From: Pseudanabaena minima
Lineage (GTDB): Bacteria; Cyanobacteriota; Cyanobacteriia; Pseudanabaenales; Pseudanabaenaceae
NCBI RefSeq assembly: GCF_051131155.1
Contig: NZ_CP159508.1
Location: 4,960,001 to 5,024,000, forward strand
Direction of reading: 5' to 3'
Length of the DNA stretch: 64,000 nt
How positions within the stretch are numbered: position 1 is the first letter of the stretch; every line of letters starts with the position of its first letter. The notes under the pieces are model-generated. The model saw only the letters and a list, made by a program, of their open reading frames with translations, was not told the DNA's origin and did no database searches. Made by a program: the position numbers and the translations under genes. Shown one piece after another: positions 51,014-60,120 of this stretch.

Positions 51014-52527
51014 TGAATTTCGTAACCGAACAAATTAGGATCGGCTCCGTCTAGCTTTAAATCTGCCAACCCGTATTCAGCCCAGCGTCGCGTCACCATA
51101 TCCGCTACATCAGGATCGCTCTCTAGAGGATCTCCCCAATCGCGATCAGTTTCAGGATAGATTTTCGTAGTCGCATCAATACCCATGCGTCCGCCTAGTC
51201 CTTCCTTTTCACAGGCAAAATCAAGACTATCAAAGGGATTGTCAGGCAAGATAAACACATCGCGAGTAGGGTCAACTTTGGAACTGAGCGCCCAAACTAC
51301 CATCCTTGGATCACGAATATTGATTGTATGGTCAACCACGATCACAAACTTGGTATAGGTAAATTGGGGTAAGGCACTCCAGAATGCGAGGGCGGCGCGT
51401 CTGGCTTGTCCGGGGTAAGCCTTTTTGATGGAAATGATCGCAGCTTTATAGGATAGTGCTTCCATCGGTAAAAAGAAATCGGTGATTTCGGAAACCTGTT
51501 GGCGGAGAATAGGCGTATAGATCCGATTTAAGGCGATCGCCATCATTGCTTCTTCCTTAGGAGGCAAGCCGCTAAAAGTAGTGAGATAGATCGGATCTTT
51601 GCGATGAGTCATGCAATGGAATCGAATCAGTGGTGCTTGTTCGTTAATACCACCGTAATAGCCCATGTGATCGCCAAAAGGTCCATCGGTTCCCACTTCA
51701 TGGGGCGTAATCGTTCCTTCCAAAACATATTCAGCACAGGCTGGAACTTCTAAATCAATGGTTTTACATTTAGTAAGTTGTACACCTTCATTGCCATAGA
51801 GTCCTGCAAAAATCCATTCCGATAGATCCACAGGAATCGGGGTTGCTGCTGCCATGATTAATACTGGATCAACACCGATCGCGATCGCAATTTCCAGTTT
51901 CTTGCCTGCCTCAGTTGCTTTGCGTAAATGTCTGGCTCCACCACGTACTGACAGCCACTGCACGGTCATCGTGTTTTTGGACTGCTGCTGTAAGCGATAG
52001 ACTCCTACATTAGGAATGCCATTCTCAACATCTTTGGTGATGACTAGTGCTAAAGTCACGGCTCGACCGCCATCTTTGGGGTAGGGCTTAAGAATTGGAA
52101 TCTGATCGAGATCGACTTCCTCATCTTTTAACACCACATCTTGACAAGGGGCGTTCCCAAAGAGAACTTTTTGGGGGCGGGATTTCACCACATCAAAAAG
52201 AATTTTGCCAAATTCGATCGCTTGAGAGATTTTCTTCGGTGGTTTTGGACTTTGCAGTTTCCCTAATTTTGTACCAAGGACTTCTAATTCTGACTGCTCC
52301 CTCATGCCCATCGCCCAGCAGACACGCTCTACTGTACCCAATAGATTTACAGCGACGGGTGTTTTGTAACCTTTGACATTCTCAAATAGCAGTGCTGGTC
52401 CCGCCGATTGCAATAGGCGATTGCTGATCTCGGCAATTTCTAATTCAGGATCAACAAGAGCTTTGACGCGATGGAGTTGTTTGCGTTCTTCGAGCAGATT
52501 GAGAAACGATCGCAGGTCACGGGTCAT
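51010..52527 (-). CDS. ubiD: UbiD-family decarboxylase (plastoquinone pathway)
   Basis: 505 residues from the ATG at 52527. UbiD enzymes use prenylated FMN; in cyanobacteria the protein is thought to decarboxylate the 4-hydroxybenzoate-derived intermediate of plastoquinone. Family blocks: DLRSFLNLLEERKQLHRV, GIPNVGVYRLQ, FGDHMGYYGGINEQAPLIRF, CMTHRKDPIYLTTFSG and ESDPDVADMVTRRWAEYGL. The length is normal. No ubiX is in the window. It ends in a palindrome shared with the convergent pilin gene. Confidence 0.9.
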   Translation of the reverse strand: MTRDLRSFLNLLEERKQLHRVKALVDPELEIAEISNRLLQSAGPALLFENVKGYKTPVAVNLLGTVERVCWAMGMREQSELEVLGTKLGKLQSPKPPKKISQAIEFGKILFDVVKSRPQKVLFGNAPCQDVVLKDEEVDLDQIPILKPYPKDGGRAVTLALVITKDVENGIPNVGVYRLQQQSKNTMTVQWLSVRGGARHLRKATEAGKKLEIAIAIGVDPVLIMAAATPIPVDLSEWIFAGLYGNEGVQLTKCKTIDLEVPACAEYVLEGTITPHEVGTDGPFGDHMGYYGGINEQAPLIRFHCMTHRKDPIYLTTFSGLPPKEEAMMAIALNRIYTPILRQQVSEITDFFLPMEALSYKAAIISIKKAYPGQARRAALAFWSALPQFTYTKFVIVVDHTINIRDPRMVVWALSSKVDPTRDVFILPDNPFDSLDFACEKEGLGGRMGIDATTKIYPETDRDWGDPLESDPDVADMVTRRWAEYGLADLKLDGADPNLFGYEIH

Positions 52528-52599
52528 AGGAGTTTGGTGGCGCTTTGGCAATTAGTCAGTAACCTATTGTAACTAAATGTTACGCACTCCAATCCCAAA

Positions 52600-52636
52600 A
52601 AGATAAAAGGCGGCGCTTCGCGCCGCCTTTTATCTT
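52600..52636 (-). terminator. Terminator of the small TPR gene
   Basis: AAGATAAAAGGCGGCGC pairs perfectly around TTC; the stop codon is part of the arm. Confidence 0.8.
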
Positions 52637-52958
52637 ATAGTCCTAGGGTTTTGGCATATTCACAGTCAGCATTAGCTCCTTCAGCATCACCAATCTTTGC
52701 TCTAGCTAAGCCTCTATTGAAATAGGCGGGGGCAGCGTCGGGCGCGAGTTCAATTACCTTGTTATAGTCCTCGATCGCTCCCGCATAGTCTTCGATTTCA
52801 GAGCGATCGTAGGCGCGGTTGTAATATGCCTCAGCATAGTTGGGATCAAGAGCAATTGCAGCAGTATAATCGGCGATCGCTCCAGCAAAATCTTCATTTT
52901 CGGCGCGTTCCATACCGCGCTCATTGTAGGCTTCTGCGGAATCAAGTTTGTCCGTCAT
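52635..52958 (-). CDS. Small tetratricopeptide repeat protein
   Basis: 107 residues: three TPR units (AYNERGMERAENEDFAGAIA; AYYNRAYDRSEIEDYAGAIE; AYFNRGLARAKIGDAEGANA) with Pro at the inter-repeat turns and almost nothing else. There is no signal peptide or membrane helix, so it is probably a cytoplasmic scaffold. It is acidic. It lies upstream of ubiD on the same strand but is separated from it by a terminator, so it is likely independent. Confidence 0.85.
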   Translation of the reverse strand: MTDKLDSAEAYNERGMERAENEDFAGAIADYTAAIALDPNYAEAYYNRAYDRSEIEDYAGAIEDYNKVIELAPDAAPAYFNRGLARAKIGDAEGANADCEYAKTLGL

Positions 52959-53094
52959 TGCTTTAAAAAGTAATTACTGATTGTGCTTTTCTTCTAAGAT
53001 ATAGCAATAAAACCCAGAAATTAGAAGACTAAGCTTCGCTCAACTTTTTTGATTTTTGTAGTTTTAGGGTCACGTTGATTAAATTAATTACTGT

Positions 53095-54438
53095 ATGAAT
53101 TTCCAGCCAAAACTACCATTCCTCCATGTCTACAGTAAATTTTTGCAGTTAATTAGCCCATTACAGGCTTGGCGCGAAGGTAGTCGCTTGCTAAGTGCGA
53201 GATTTTTGGGATGTTTATTGGTTGTCCTAATCGCAACTTTACCTTTTCTAGAAAATGCTCAAACTGGAGTGATTGGTGGGGCGGTAGCGATCGCTTGGTT
53301 GATGTTATGGCTTAGCGATCGGCGTGATGCTGAGGATCAGACTGTGCCAATTTGGACACCAATTCATCTACCTCTAGTGAGCTATTGGGTGATTGCGGTT
53401 ATAGCTACATTAATTTCGCCTGTGCGTGTAGCGGCGATCGATGGCATGGTCAAGCTCACAATTTACATGTTGGCGTTTGTGTCCATGAGTCGAATGATGC
53501 GCTTGGGATGGCGATCAATTTTGATTGCTGCTTATTTAGTCACATCCCTAATATGCAGTGCCTATGGAGTGCAGCAATGGTATCTTGGTGCACCAGAACT
53601 AGCTACATGGACTGATCCTACCTCCGAGATTGCAGGAATTACTCGTGTTTATAGCTTTTTGGGCAATCCGAATTTATTTGCAGGGTACTTGATGCCAGCT
53701 TTGCCGATGGGTGTCATTGCCGCTATTCACTGGAAAAGTTGGGGTATGAAAGCTCTAGGAGCGATTACTGCAATTATGGGAGCTTTCTGCATTACCCAGT
53801 CGCAAAGTCGGGGTGGACTGATGGGATTGGCAGCAGCAGGTTTTACTCTCGCGTTGCTCTTGGTCTATTGGTGGGGCAAGCGTTTACCAACTTGGACTTT
53901 ACCTGCCACTTTTGGTGGAACCGCAGGAGCGATCGTTTTAGGGACAATTCTCGTTCCCACATTGCGTAAGCGCGTTGGTAGCATTTTTGGAACCGAGGAT
54001 AGCAGTAACGCCTTTCGCGTTAATGTTTGGCAGTCTGTACTAAACATGATTAAAGCCAAGCCAATTTTGGGGATTGGACCTGGCAATAAGGCTTTTAACT
54101 TAGTCTATCCGCAATATCAACGTTCGGGATATAGCGCTCTGGGGGCTTATTCTGTGCCATTGGAACTAACTGTCGAGACAGGAATTATTGGTGTAATTTG
54201 CTATGGCTGGCTAATTTTCACGATCTTGAGCCAAGCATGGATTGCACTTAATCGCTTGAGAAGCGATCGCGACTCTAGTGGCTTATGGATCATCGCAGCG
54301 ATCGCGACTATTGTGGGGATGATAGCCCATGGCTTAGTAGATACTGTTTGGTATCGCCCTCAAGTGCAATTACTCTGGTGGTTGGCGATCTCGATCGCCA
54401 GTAGTTTCTATATCGCTCCAATCAAAAATGAAGAATAA
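53095..54438 (+). CDS. ictB: IctB family membrane protein (Wzy/O-antigen ligase-like)
   Basis: 447 residues with about ten membrane helices and the Wzy_C-type region LGNPNLFAGYLMPALPMG ... QSQSRGGLMGLAAAGF. The C-terminal third has the FRVNVWQSVLNMIKAKPILG motif and the HGLVDTVWYRPQVQLLWW ending seen in cyanobacterial IctB. IctB was named for inorganic carbon accumulation, but its fold points to glycan polymerisation or ligation; which holds here is open. It is divergent from the small TPR gene and ends near palindromes. Confidence 0.85.
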   Translation: MNFQPKLPFLHVYSKFLQLISPLQAWREGSRLLSARFLGCLLVVLIATLPFLENAQTGVIGGAVAIAWLMLWLSDRRDAEDQTVPIWTPIHLPLVSYWVIAVIATLISPVRVAAIDGMVKLTIYMLAFVSMSRMMRLGWRSILIAAYLVTSLICSAYGVQQWYLGAPELATWTDPTSEIAGITRVYSFLGNPNLFAGYLMPALPMGVIAAIHWKSWGMKALGAITAIMGAFCITQSQSRGGLMGLAAAGFTLALLLVYWWGKRLPTWTLPATFGGTAGAIVLGTILVPTLRKRVGSIFGTEDSSNAFRVNVWQSVLNMIKAKPILGIGPGNKAFNLVYPQYQRSGYSALGAYSVPLELTVETGIIGVICYGWLIFTILSQAWIALNRLRSDRDSSGLWIIAAIATIVGMIAHGLVDTVWYRPQVQLLWWLAISIASSFYIAPIKNEE

Positions 54439-54497
54439 AATGGCTATGCCATGTTGTGTTTTTCTCTAACTTCGCTTTGCCAAGCTTATGGCAAGAC

Positions 54498-54546
54498 CAA
54501 AGAAATTTTAAAGGCGTTGCTAAGCAACGCCTTTAAAATTTCTTTG
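54498..54546. terminator. Hairpin after ictB
   Basis: CAAAGAAATTTTAAAGGCG-TTGC pairs perfectly around TAA. T/A tracts lie in the arms, not outside. Confidence 0.55.
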
Positions 54547-54550
54547 ATGT

Positions 54551-54654
54551 TAAGTAGCTGAGCATAAGTAAACTAAAAAACCAGATTGCTGTGTCGCCCG
54601 CGTAGCGGGCGACACAGCAATCTGGTTTTGGTTTATAACTATGCCGAGCTACTT
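54551..54654. repeat. Palindromic element, family B
   Basis: Left TAAGTAGCTGAGCATAAGTA and right complement TAAGTAGCTCGGCATAGTTA are nearly identical terminal inverted repeats. Arm AAACCAGATTGCTGTGTCGC pairs with its complement around GTA. The mid-stem differs fully from other family B copies. Confidence 0.75.
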
Positions 54655-54667
54655 AGCAAAGTTTCCC

Positions 54668-55327
54668 TTATCCATTTTTAAGCTTCTGAACTCTCTCCAA
54701 ATCGCGCTTAACTTCAAAACTAAGTTCACGATTTTTAGGATCTGTATTCAGGGCTTTATTGAGATAGATTTCGGCTTCGCGTAGTTTCCCTGCCAAAATT
54801 AATTCGCTACTCCAGCGATGATAAGTTACCGCTTGCCAATGGATTACCTCAGGTGAATTAGGAAATCTCTCACTCATTCCCTCGACAACAGCGATCGCCA
54901 CTACATATTTTTTCTGCTTTAATAAATCCTGCACACGCCGCAGCATATCCAATTTGAGTTTTAGCTCTGGATCGCTATTAATTGGATCGACTTGATTGTT
55001 GACTTGCTTTACCTCAATTTTGATTTTGGGATGAGGCTGAGGTTTGGTGGGGGGAGTTGCTTTAGGAGGAGGTGGTGCAGCCTGATATGGGGAAGCATTT
55101 GTCGTCGATTTTTTGGCAAACAACTCCTTATTCAAATCTTCCTTGTCAGAATCTTTGAGCATTTTGTAAGCTTCCTGTACTAGACGAAACTTATCCGTCG
55201 CTGTTGGATCATTTTGATTGACATCAGGGTGATACTTACGAGCAAGGCGACGATAGGCAACCTTAATATCATCCAAGGTCGCATTGCGGGGTACTCCCAA
55301 GAGTCGATAGCATTCGGATAAGTGCAT
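54668..55327 (-). CDS. J-domain protein with C-terminal TPR-like helices
   Basis: 219 residues. Residues 1-65 are a J domain with the HPD motif (KYHPDVNQND) and the typical LGVPRNATLDDIKVAYRRLA helix, so it can stimulate an Hsp70 (DnaK). A Pro/Lys-rich linker (about 75-105) follows, then a pair of helices resembling TPRs (YVVAIAVVEGMSERFPNSPE; EAEIYLNKALNTDPKNREL). It lacks the zinc and G/F regions of DnaJ and is therefore a type III co-chaperone. Its client is unknown. A small gene (55384-55551) lies just upstream. Confidence 0.88.
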   Translation of the reverse strand: MHLSECYRLLGVPRNATLDDIKVAYRRLARKYHPDVNQNDPTATDKFRLVQEAYKMLKDSDKEDLNKELFAKKSTTNASPYQAAPPPPKATPPTKPQPHPKIKIEVKQVNNQVDPINSDPELKLKLDMLRRVQDLLKQKKYVVAIAVVEGMSERFPNSPEVIHWQAVTYHRWSSELILAGKLREAEIYLNKALNTDPKNRELSFEVKRDLERVQKLKNG

Positions 55328-55383
55328 GAAGTGAAATTTAATTATTTAAGAAGCCGATAACAGGACTGGTTAAAAATTTATGG

Positions 55384-55551
55384 CTATTCTGGCTTTTTGC
55401 GAATTGAATATTTCCCTTTGGTTGTAATTGGCGATCCCTTATTTGCTTCTACCAGTTTGATGTACTTATCCAGAGCTTCCTCCTTAGTTGCATGTTCAGA
55501 AATAACATGCACTTTACGGCTTCCAGATATTTCGAGGACAACTTGGTGCAT
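55384..55551 (-). CDS. Small conserved protein, 55 residues
   Basis: A complete frame from the ATG at 55551 to TAG, MHQVVLEISGSRKVHVISEH ... ending KGKYSIRKKPE. It reads as a small alternating beta/alpha/beta fold rich in charged residues. The frame is read cleanly with good codon use and lies on the same strand as the J-domain gene 56 bases downstream. I do not recognise a family. The chance of a 55-codon open frame with such balanced composition is modest, so a real gene is likely but not proven. Confidence 0.55.
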   Translation of the reverse strand: MHQVVLEISGSRKVHVISEHATKEEALDKYIKLVEANKGSPITTKGKYSIRKKPE

Positions 55552-55611
55552 AAGTAAATAGTTAGGGAATAGCCTTAAAACTGTAGAAGATAGTTTAGCA
55601 AATATAAACCG

Positions 55612-55650
55612 ATAAAGTAAAAGGGGCGCATTGCGCCCCTTTTACTTTAT
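55612..55650 (-). terminator. Terminator of typA
   Basis: ATAAAGTAAAAGGGGCGC pairs perfectly around ATT, 17 bases past the typA stop. Confidence 0.8.
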
Positions 55651-55666
55651 GAAGATTATTAGAGAT

Positions 55667-57460
55667 TTAGCGCTTTGCAAATTTCTTAGTTAGCTTACGC
55701 AAACGAATTGACTCAGGTGTGACCTCAAGGATTTCATCGGGACCGATGTATTCCAAAGCGCGTTCCAGACTCATTTCGATCGGTGCTTGCAACTGGACGA
55801 TGTCATCAGCACCAGCCGCACGCATGTTGGTAAGCTGTTTGCTCTTACAGACGTTTAGCTCCATATCTTGAGGACGATTGTTTTCACCAATGATCATGCC
55901 CTTATAAACCTTAGTACCTGGTTTAATAAAGAACACCCCACGATCCTCCGCATTCTTCAAGGAGAATTCTGTAGCTACACCTTCTTCAAAGGAAATTAAG
56001 ACACCATTGCGTCGGGCGCTAATTTCACCTGCGGCAGGACGGTAATCGAGGAAGCTATGGTTCATGATGCCAGCACCACGAGTCGCACGCATAAAGTCCC
56101 CACGGAAGCCAATCAAACCACGCGCAGGAACGACAAACTCTAACTGAGAACGACCACCAGCCGACATTTGCATATCGATCATTTCTGCGCGGCGCTGACC
56201 GAGACGCTCGATGCAGCCACCAACAGCATCTTCAGGTACATCGAGAACTAGACATTCGTAAGGTTCACACTTTTGACCGTTAAGTTCGCGATAAATAACT
56301 TGAGGCTGAGTAACTTGGAATTCGTAGCCCTCGCGTCGCATGGTTTCAATCAAAATGCCGAGGTGTAATTCACCACGTCCTGATACAGCAAAGCGATCAG
56401 GAGATTCGGGATCTTCTTGAACACGCAAAGCAACGTTGGTTTCGAGTTCACGTAAGAGGCGATCGCGTACTTGACGAGTAGTAACCAATTTGCCTTCTTG
56501 ACCCACAAATGGTGAATCGTTAACGCAGAAAGTCATTTGTAAGGTTGGCTCATCGACCTTGATCATCGGCAAAGCTTGAGGCTCATTAGGGCAAGTGATC
56601 GTTTCGCCAATGTTAGCAGTGGCAAAGCCTGAAACAGCGACAATGTTGCCTGCTGAAGAGGTTTGCAATTCAACACGCTTAAGACCGTCAAACCCTAATA
56701 GCTTAGTAATTTTACCTTTCGTGAGTGAGCCATCTTCAGAGATGAGAGCTGCTTGCTGCCCAGAAGTAATAGTACCGTTGTGAATTTTGCCAATTACAAT
56801 CCGACCAAGATATTCTGAATAATCAAGGGTGGTAACTTGCAACTGCAAAGGCTTTTGAGGATCGCCAACAGGTGGAGATACGTGGTGCAAGATCGCTTCA
56901 AATAGAGGCTTCATATCAACATTGGGGTCTTCTAACTTTTCTTTGGCAAAGCCACCCATTCCTGAAGCAAATAGATAAGGGAAATCGCACTGGTCATCAT
57001 CTGCTCCGAGTTCGAGGAACAGATCGAGGACTTTACTAACAGCTACGTGAGGATCGGCAAATTCGCGATCGATCTTGTTGATTACGACCATTGGACGCAA
57101 GCCTTTTTCTAGCGCTTTTTTCAATACAAAGCGAGTTTGAGGCATTGGTCCTTCATTGGCATCGACGATTAACAAGCAACCCTCAACCATGCCGAGTACG
57201 CGCTCAACTTCGCCACCAAAGTCAGCGTGTCCTGGGGTGTCAACGATATTGATCAGCGTATCTTTGTATTTAACGGCAGTATTTTTAGAAAGGATGGTAA
57301 TACCGCGCTCACGCTCTAAGTCGTTGGAGTCCATCACGCATTCGACAAGGGCTTCTCCTTCGCGAAAAGCGCCAGACTGTCTGAGGAGTGCGTCAACTAA
57401 AGTGGTTTTGCCGTGATCGACGTGGGCGATGATGGCGACATTACGAATAGGGAGAGACAT
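55667..57460 (-). CDS. typA: Ribosome-associated GTPase TypA/BipA
   Basis: 597 residues, the family length. G1 is AHVDHGKTTL, the switch 2 motif DTPGHADFGGEV, and G4 is NKIDRE; the C-terminal domain includes the diagnostic RGLIGFRGDFMRATRGAGIM. TypA binds the ribosome and helps 50S assembly and stress or cold adaptation, and is a translational GTPase related to EF-G. It stands alone, with a strong terminator behind it. Confidence 0.95.
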   Translation of the reverse strand: MSLPIRNVAIIAHVDHGKTTLVDALLRQSGAFREGEALVECVMDSNDLERERGITILSKNTAVKYKDTLINIVDTPGHADFGGEVERVLGMVEGCLLIVDANEGPMPQTRFVLKKALEKGLRPMVVINKIDREFADPHVAVSKVLDLFLELGADDDQCDFPYLFASGMGGFAKEKLEDPNVDMKPLFEAILHHVSPPVGDPQKPLQLQVTTLDYSEYLGRIVIGKIHNGTITSGQQAALISEDGSLTKGKITKLLGFDGLKRVELQTSSAGNIVAVSGFATANIGETITCPNEPQALPMIKVDEPTLQMTFCVNDSPFVGQEGKLVTTRQVRDRLLRELETNVALRVQEDPESPDRFAVSGRGELHLGILIETMRREGYEFQVTQPQVIYRELNGQKCEPYECLVLDVPEDAVGGCIERLGQRRAEMIDMQMSAGGRSQLEFVVPARGLIGFRGDFMRATRGAGIMNHSFLDYRPAAGEISARRNGVLISFEEGVATEFSLKNAEDRGVFFIKPGTKVYKGMIIGENNRPQDMELNVCKSKQLTNMRAAGADDIVQLQAPIEMSLERALEYIGPDEILEVTPESIRLRKLTKKFAKR

Positions 57461-57625
57461 GGGTGATGTATCGAGTTGATCGAAAAACTTATTATTTCTT
57501 TATCTATTATGCGTGAATTTGTCAAAAAACTTTGTATTTATGACCACTTGTAGTAATCCCTAATACAAAAAGAAAGGCGGCACTTAGTAATATTGCGATG
57601 TAATATTGCGATCGCCAGTCAAAAG

Positions 57626-57700
57626 CAAAACCCAAAAGAGAGTGGCGGCGCTCCGCGCCGCCACTCTCTTTTGGGTTTTATGTCCTAATACACAAAGCTT
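57626..57700. repeat. Palindromic element, family A (left end lost)
   Basis: AAAACCCAAAAGAGAGTGGC plus GGCGC pairs perfectly with its complement; the right end ATGTCCTAATACACAAAGC follows the family. The left end has been replaced by unrelated sequence. Confidence 0.65.
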
Positions 57701-57703
57701 TGG

Positions 57704-58792
57704 CTACAGAGGGCTTAACCCACTTTGTTGAAGTAAGTTAAAGGAGTCTTTGAAGATCATCACTACACCTAGACCGAGCAGAATTACCAAACCTCCTTGC
57801 ATAACATTATTTTGTAATTCTTCAGGCAGAGGCTTGCCACCGCGCAAGGCTTCAATGAGTAAAAACACTAACTGACCACCATCGAGAGCGGGCAAAGGCA
57901 AGATATTAATGATCGCAAGGTTAATACTAATAATCGCGGTGAAATCAAACAATGCTGCCGCATCTGACTTAACTAACTCTGAACCCATCGCCACGATCGC
58001 TACAGGGCCCGATAATTGTGAAGCTGTATTTTGGAAATTAGTAGCCAATTGTTTTAAGCCTTGAATCGTCATCACCACTAAGCGCTCAAAACTCTGAGTG
58101 GCATTATCGAAAGCTTCCCCAATATTATGTACGGAACGGCGATGGGGCTTGCCCGTAAAGTCTAGTCTCACGCCGATACGACCTTTACCTGATTCGCCAT
58201 CAGGCAAGATGGGTATTTCCAGCAATTTGCCGTCACGCATCACTTTCAAGTCAACGTTTTGATTGGCATTTTTGGAAATCAAAGTTTGAAAGCGATCAAG
58301 AGTAGTTAGACTCGTGTCAAATTTTGTACCATTTGCTGATAAGACGATATCGCCAGCTTGTAAACCTGAAACGGCAGCAGGTGCATTTGCATCAAGGATT
58401 TTTGTAATTCTTACTCCTGGTTGATCGACTGTACCGATACCAACGCTAATAGTCATTACTAATAAGACTAAGTAAGCAAAGACAAAATTGGCGATTACAC
58501 CTGCACTGATTACGATCGCACGATCCATGATTGGACGATTTCTCATTAAGTTGGGATCATCCGCAGAAATGTTGCTCTCTTCATCATCATCAGGAAAGCC
58601 AACATAACCACCAAGGGGAATTGCCCGCAGTGCATACTCTGTTTGTTTACCTTGATATTTCCACAACACGGGACCAAAACCAATCGAAAATCGATTGACA
58701 TGAATGCCCTGTGCACGGGCAGCCATAAAGTGACCGAGTTCGTGAACCAAAATCAGAATCGCAAGAACGGCAATGGCGGGCAATGCTGACAT
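57704..58792 (-). CDS. rseP: Site-2 protease RseP (M50 family)
   Basis: 362 residues. The zinc site HELGH (residues 17-21) lies in the first membrane helix, a PDZ domain spans about 115-195 (LQAGDIVLSANGTKF), and the third metal ligand is in LPALDGGQLV. Four membrane segments are predicted. It cleaves membrane-bound anti-sigma factors or transcription factors in the lipid bilayer. The regulated partner is not in the window. It ends beside a family A palindrome rather than a classical terminator. Confidence 0.93.
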   Translation of the reverse strand: MSALPAIAVLAILILVHELGHFMAARAQGIHVNRFSIGFGPVLWKYQGKQTEYALRAIPLGGYVGFPDDDEESNISADDPNLMRNRPIMDRAIVISAGVIANFVFAYLVLLVMTISVGIGTVDQPGVRITKILDANAPAAVSGLQAGDIVLSANGTKFDTSLTTLDRFQTLISKNANQNVDLKVMRDGKLLEIPILPDGESGKGRIGVRLDFTGKPHRRSVHNIGEAFDNATQSFERLVVMTIQGLKQLATNFQNTASQLSGPVAIVAMGSELVKSDAAALFDFTAIISINLAIINILPLPALDGGQLVFLLIEALRGGKPLPEELQNNVMQGGLVILLGLGVVMIFKDSFNLLQQSGLSPL

Positions 58793-59057
58793 AATCTTCG
58801 CTCTAAAAATTTAGAATTTTAATGTTGTATGCAATACATAAAGATTGCTTAGTTTGCGATCGTAGCACAACGAAAATGTCAAATGCTTGACAAAGATTTT
58901 TGCGCTTCGTCCAACCAAAAGAATGTCAAGACCCTATAAGCCTCAATACTTTTTTAATTATTGGATGAGTTGTATTATAAAAACTTATGTTAAGATTAAT
59001 GTATATACGTAATAAATTATTTCAATTGATTAACTTTTGTTAACTAGGTGCGCCGAC

Positions 59058-59585
59058 ATGAACAACACTACTCGCATTGCTGCTGCTATCTCTCGCCTAG
59101 TTTTGAGTTCAGACTCAGCACCTGTATCGCTGACACAAGGTGCATTGTTGCTCCTGAGAGTTGTTTTAGGTACGGTCATGGTGCATCACGGGTTCGATAA
59201 GCTTGATGATATATCTGATTTTGCAGAATCCTATGTAGCAGCTATTGGTATTCCATTTCCTATCTTTTTTGCATACTGTGCAGCGATTACAGAAGTAGTT
59301 GCTTCTCCACTACTAGCCTTAGGTTTTTTAACTAGACCAGCTGCTTTAGGGCTATTTGCAACCATGTTGGTAGCCAACTATCATCATATTTTGACTAGTG
59401 GCTTCTTTATTCCGTCGCTAGAGCTGTCATTACTTTACGCTGCGTCTTTTGCATTTTTTGCCATTTATGGCGGCGGCAAATATTCGATCGATACGTTGAT
59501 TGCTAAAGCCTTAGATAAATTTTTGTCAGTTCCTGCTGGGGTTGACGCGATCGCTGAATCCGTAAAAGTGACTATTAACAAGTAG
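59058..59585 (+). CDS. DoxX family membrane protein
   Basis: 175 residues from the ATG at 59058. Four membrane helices in the DoxX arrangement; LLLRVVLGTVMVHHGFDKLD and ASPLLALGFLTRPAALGLF are typical. DoxX proteins are linked to quinone or thiol redox reactions and to oxidative stress. No catalytic Cys pair is present. It has a good terminator behind it. The divergent rseP lies about 265 bases away. Confidence 0.88.
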   Translation: MNNTTRIAAAISRLVLSSDSAPVSLTQGALLLLRVVLGTVMVHHGFDKLDDISDFAESYVAAIGIPFPIFFAYCAAITEVVASPLLALGFLTRPAALGLFATMLVANYHHILTSGFFIPSLELSLLYAASFAFFAIYGGGKYSIDTLIAKALDKFLSVPAGVDAIAESVKVTINK

Positions 59586-59595
59586 ATTTTTAACT

Positions 59596-59638
59596 AAACA
59601 AGAAAAAAAGGACGCAAAGCGTCCTTTTTTTCTTGTTT
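59596..59638 (+). terminator. Terminator of doxX
   Basis: AAACAAGAAAAAAAGGACGC pairs perfectly around AAA and ends in T7. Confidence 0.88.
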
Positions 59639-59810
59639 GAACATTTCTAAACTAAAAAAACTAGGTGTTATAAAACACTTAGTTAAGTATTTATTCCCTA
59701 TAGATTGTTGACTATTATTTATAGGTTTTATTTTTACAAAAGCGATCGCCGATCAGATCTTTAGTGATTGTTACAATTTATAGAAAATTGTATTTTATAC
59801 TACGGTTTTT

Positions 59811-59929
59811 TATATAGCTATAGCCACCTGTATCAGGACAAATCAAAAACCAAATAATATGATGCGGCGCGAAGCGCCGCATCATATTATTTGGTTTTTA
59901 TGTCCTAACAAGAATGGAGACAGCTATAA
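59811..59929. repeat. Palindromic element, family A (reference copy)
   Basis: Left TATATAGCTATAGCCACCTG and right complement TTATAGCTGTCTCCATTCTT are the complete ends. The hairpin arm AAACCAAATAATATGATGCG plus GCGC pairs perfectly around GAA. Confidence 0.85.
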
Positions 59930-60017
59930 GTGAATTAATCAACAATATTCTCAAATAAATGGCTTAAACCTGCTAAAACTCATAGTGCATAGGTATTACT
60001 TCTCATTTCAGATTTTT

Positions 60018-60120
60018 ATAGCAATTATCGATTAAACATACTACAAGAGATTTTTTGAAAAGCCTGCAAAGCAATACTCTCAAAAAATCTCTTGGTTTGT
60101 GTTTAATAGCAAAGTACTGC
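60018..60120. repeat. Hairpin element, family F-like
   Basis: TATAGCAATTATCGATTAAA at the left pairs in part with TGTTTAATAGCAAAGTACTG at the right. Within it CAAGAGATTTTTTGA pairs perfectly with its complement across a 21-base loop. Confidence 0.6.
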
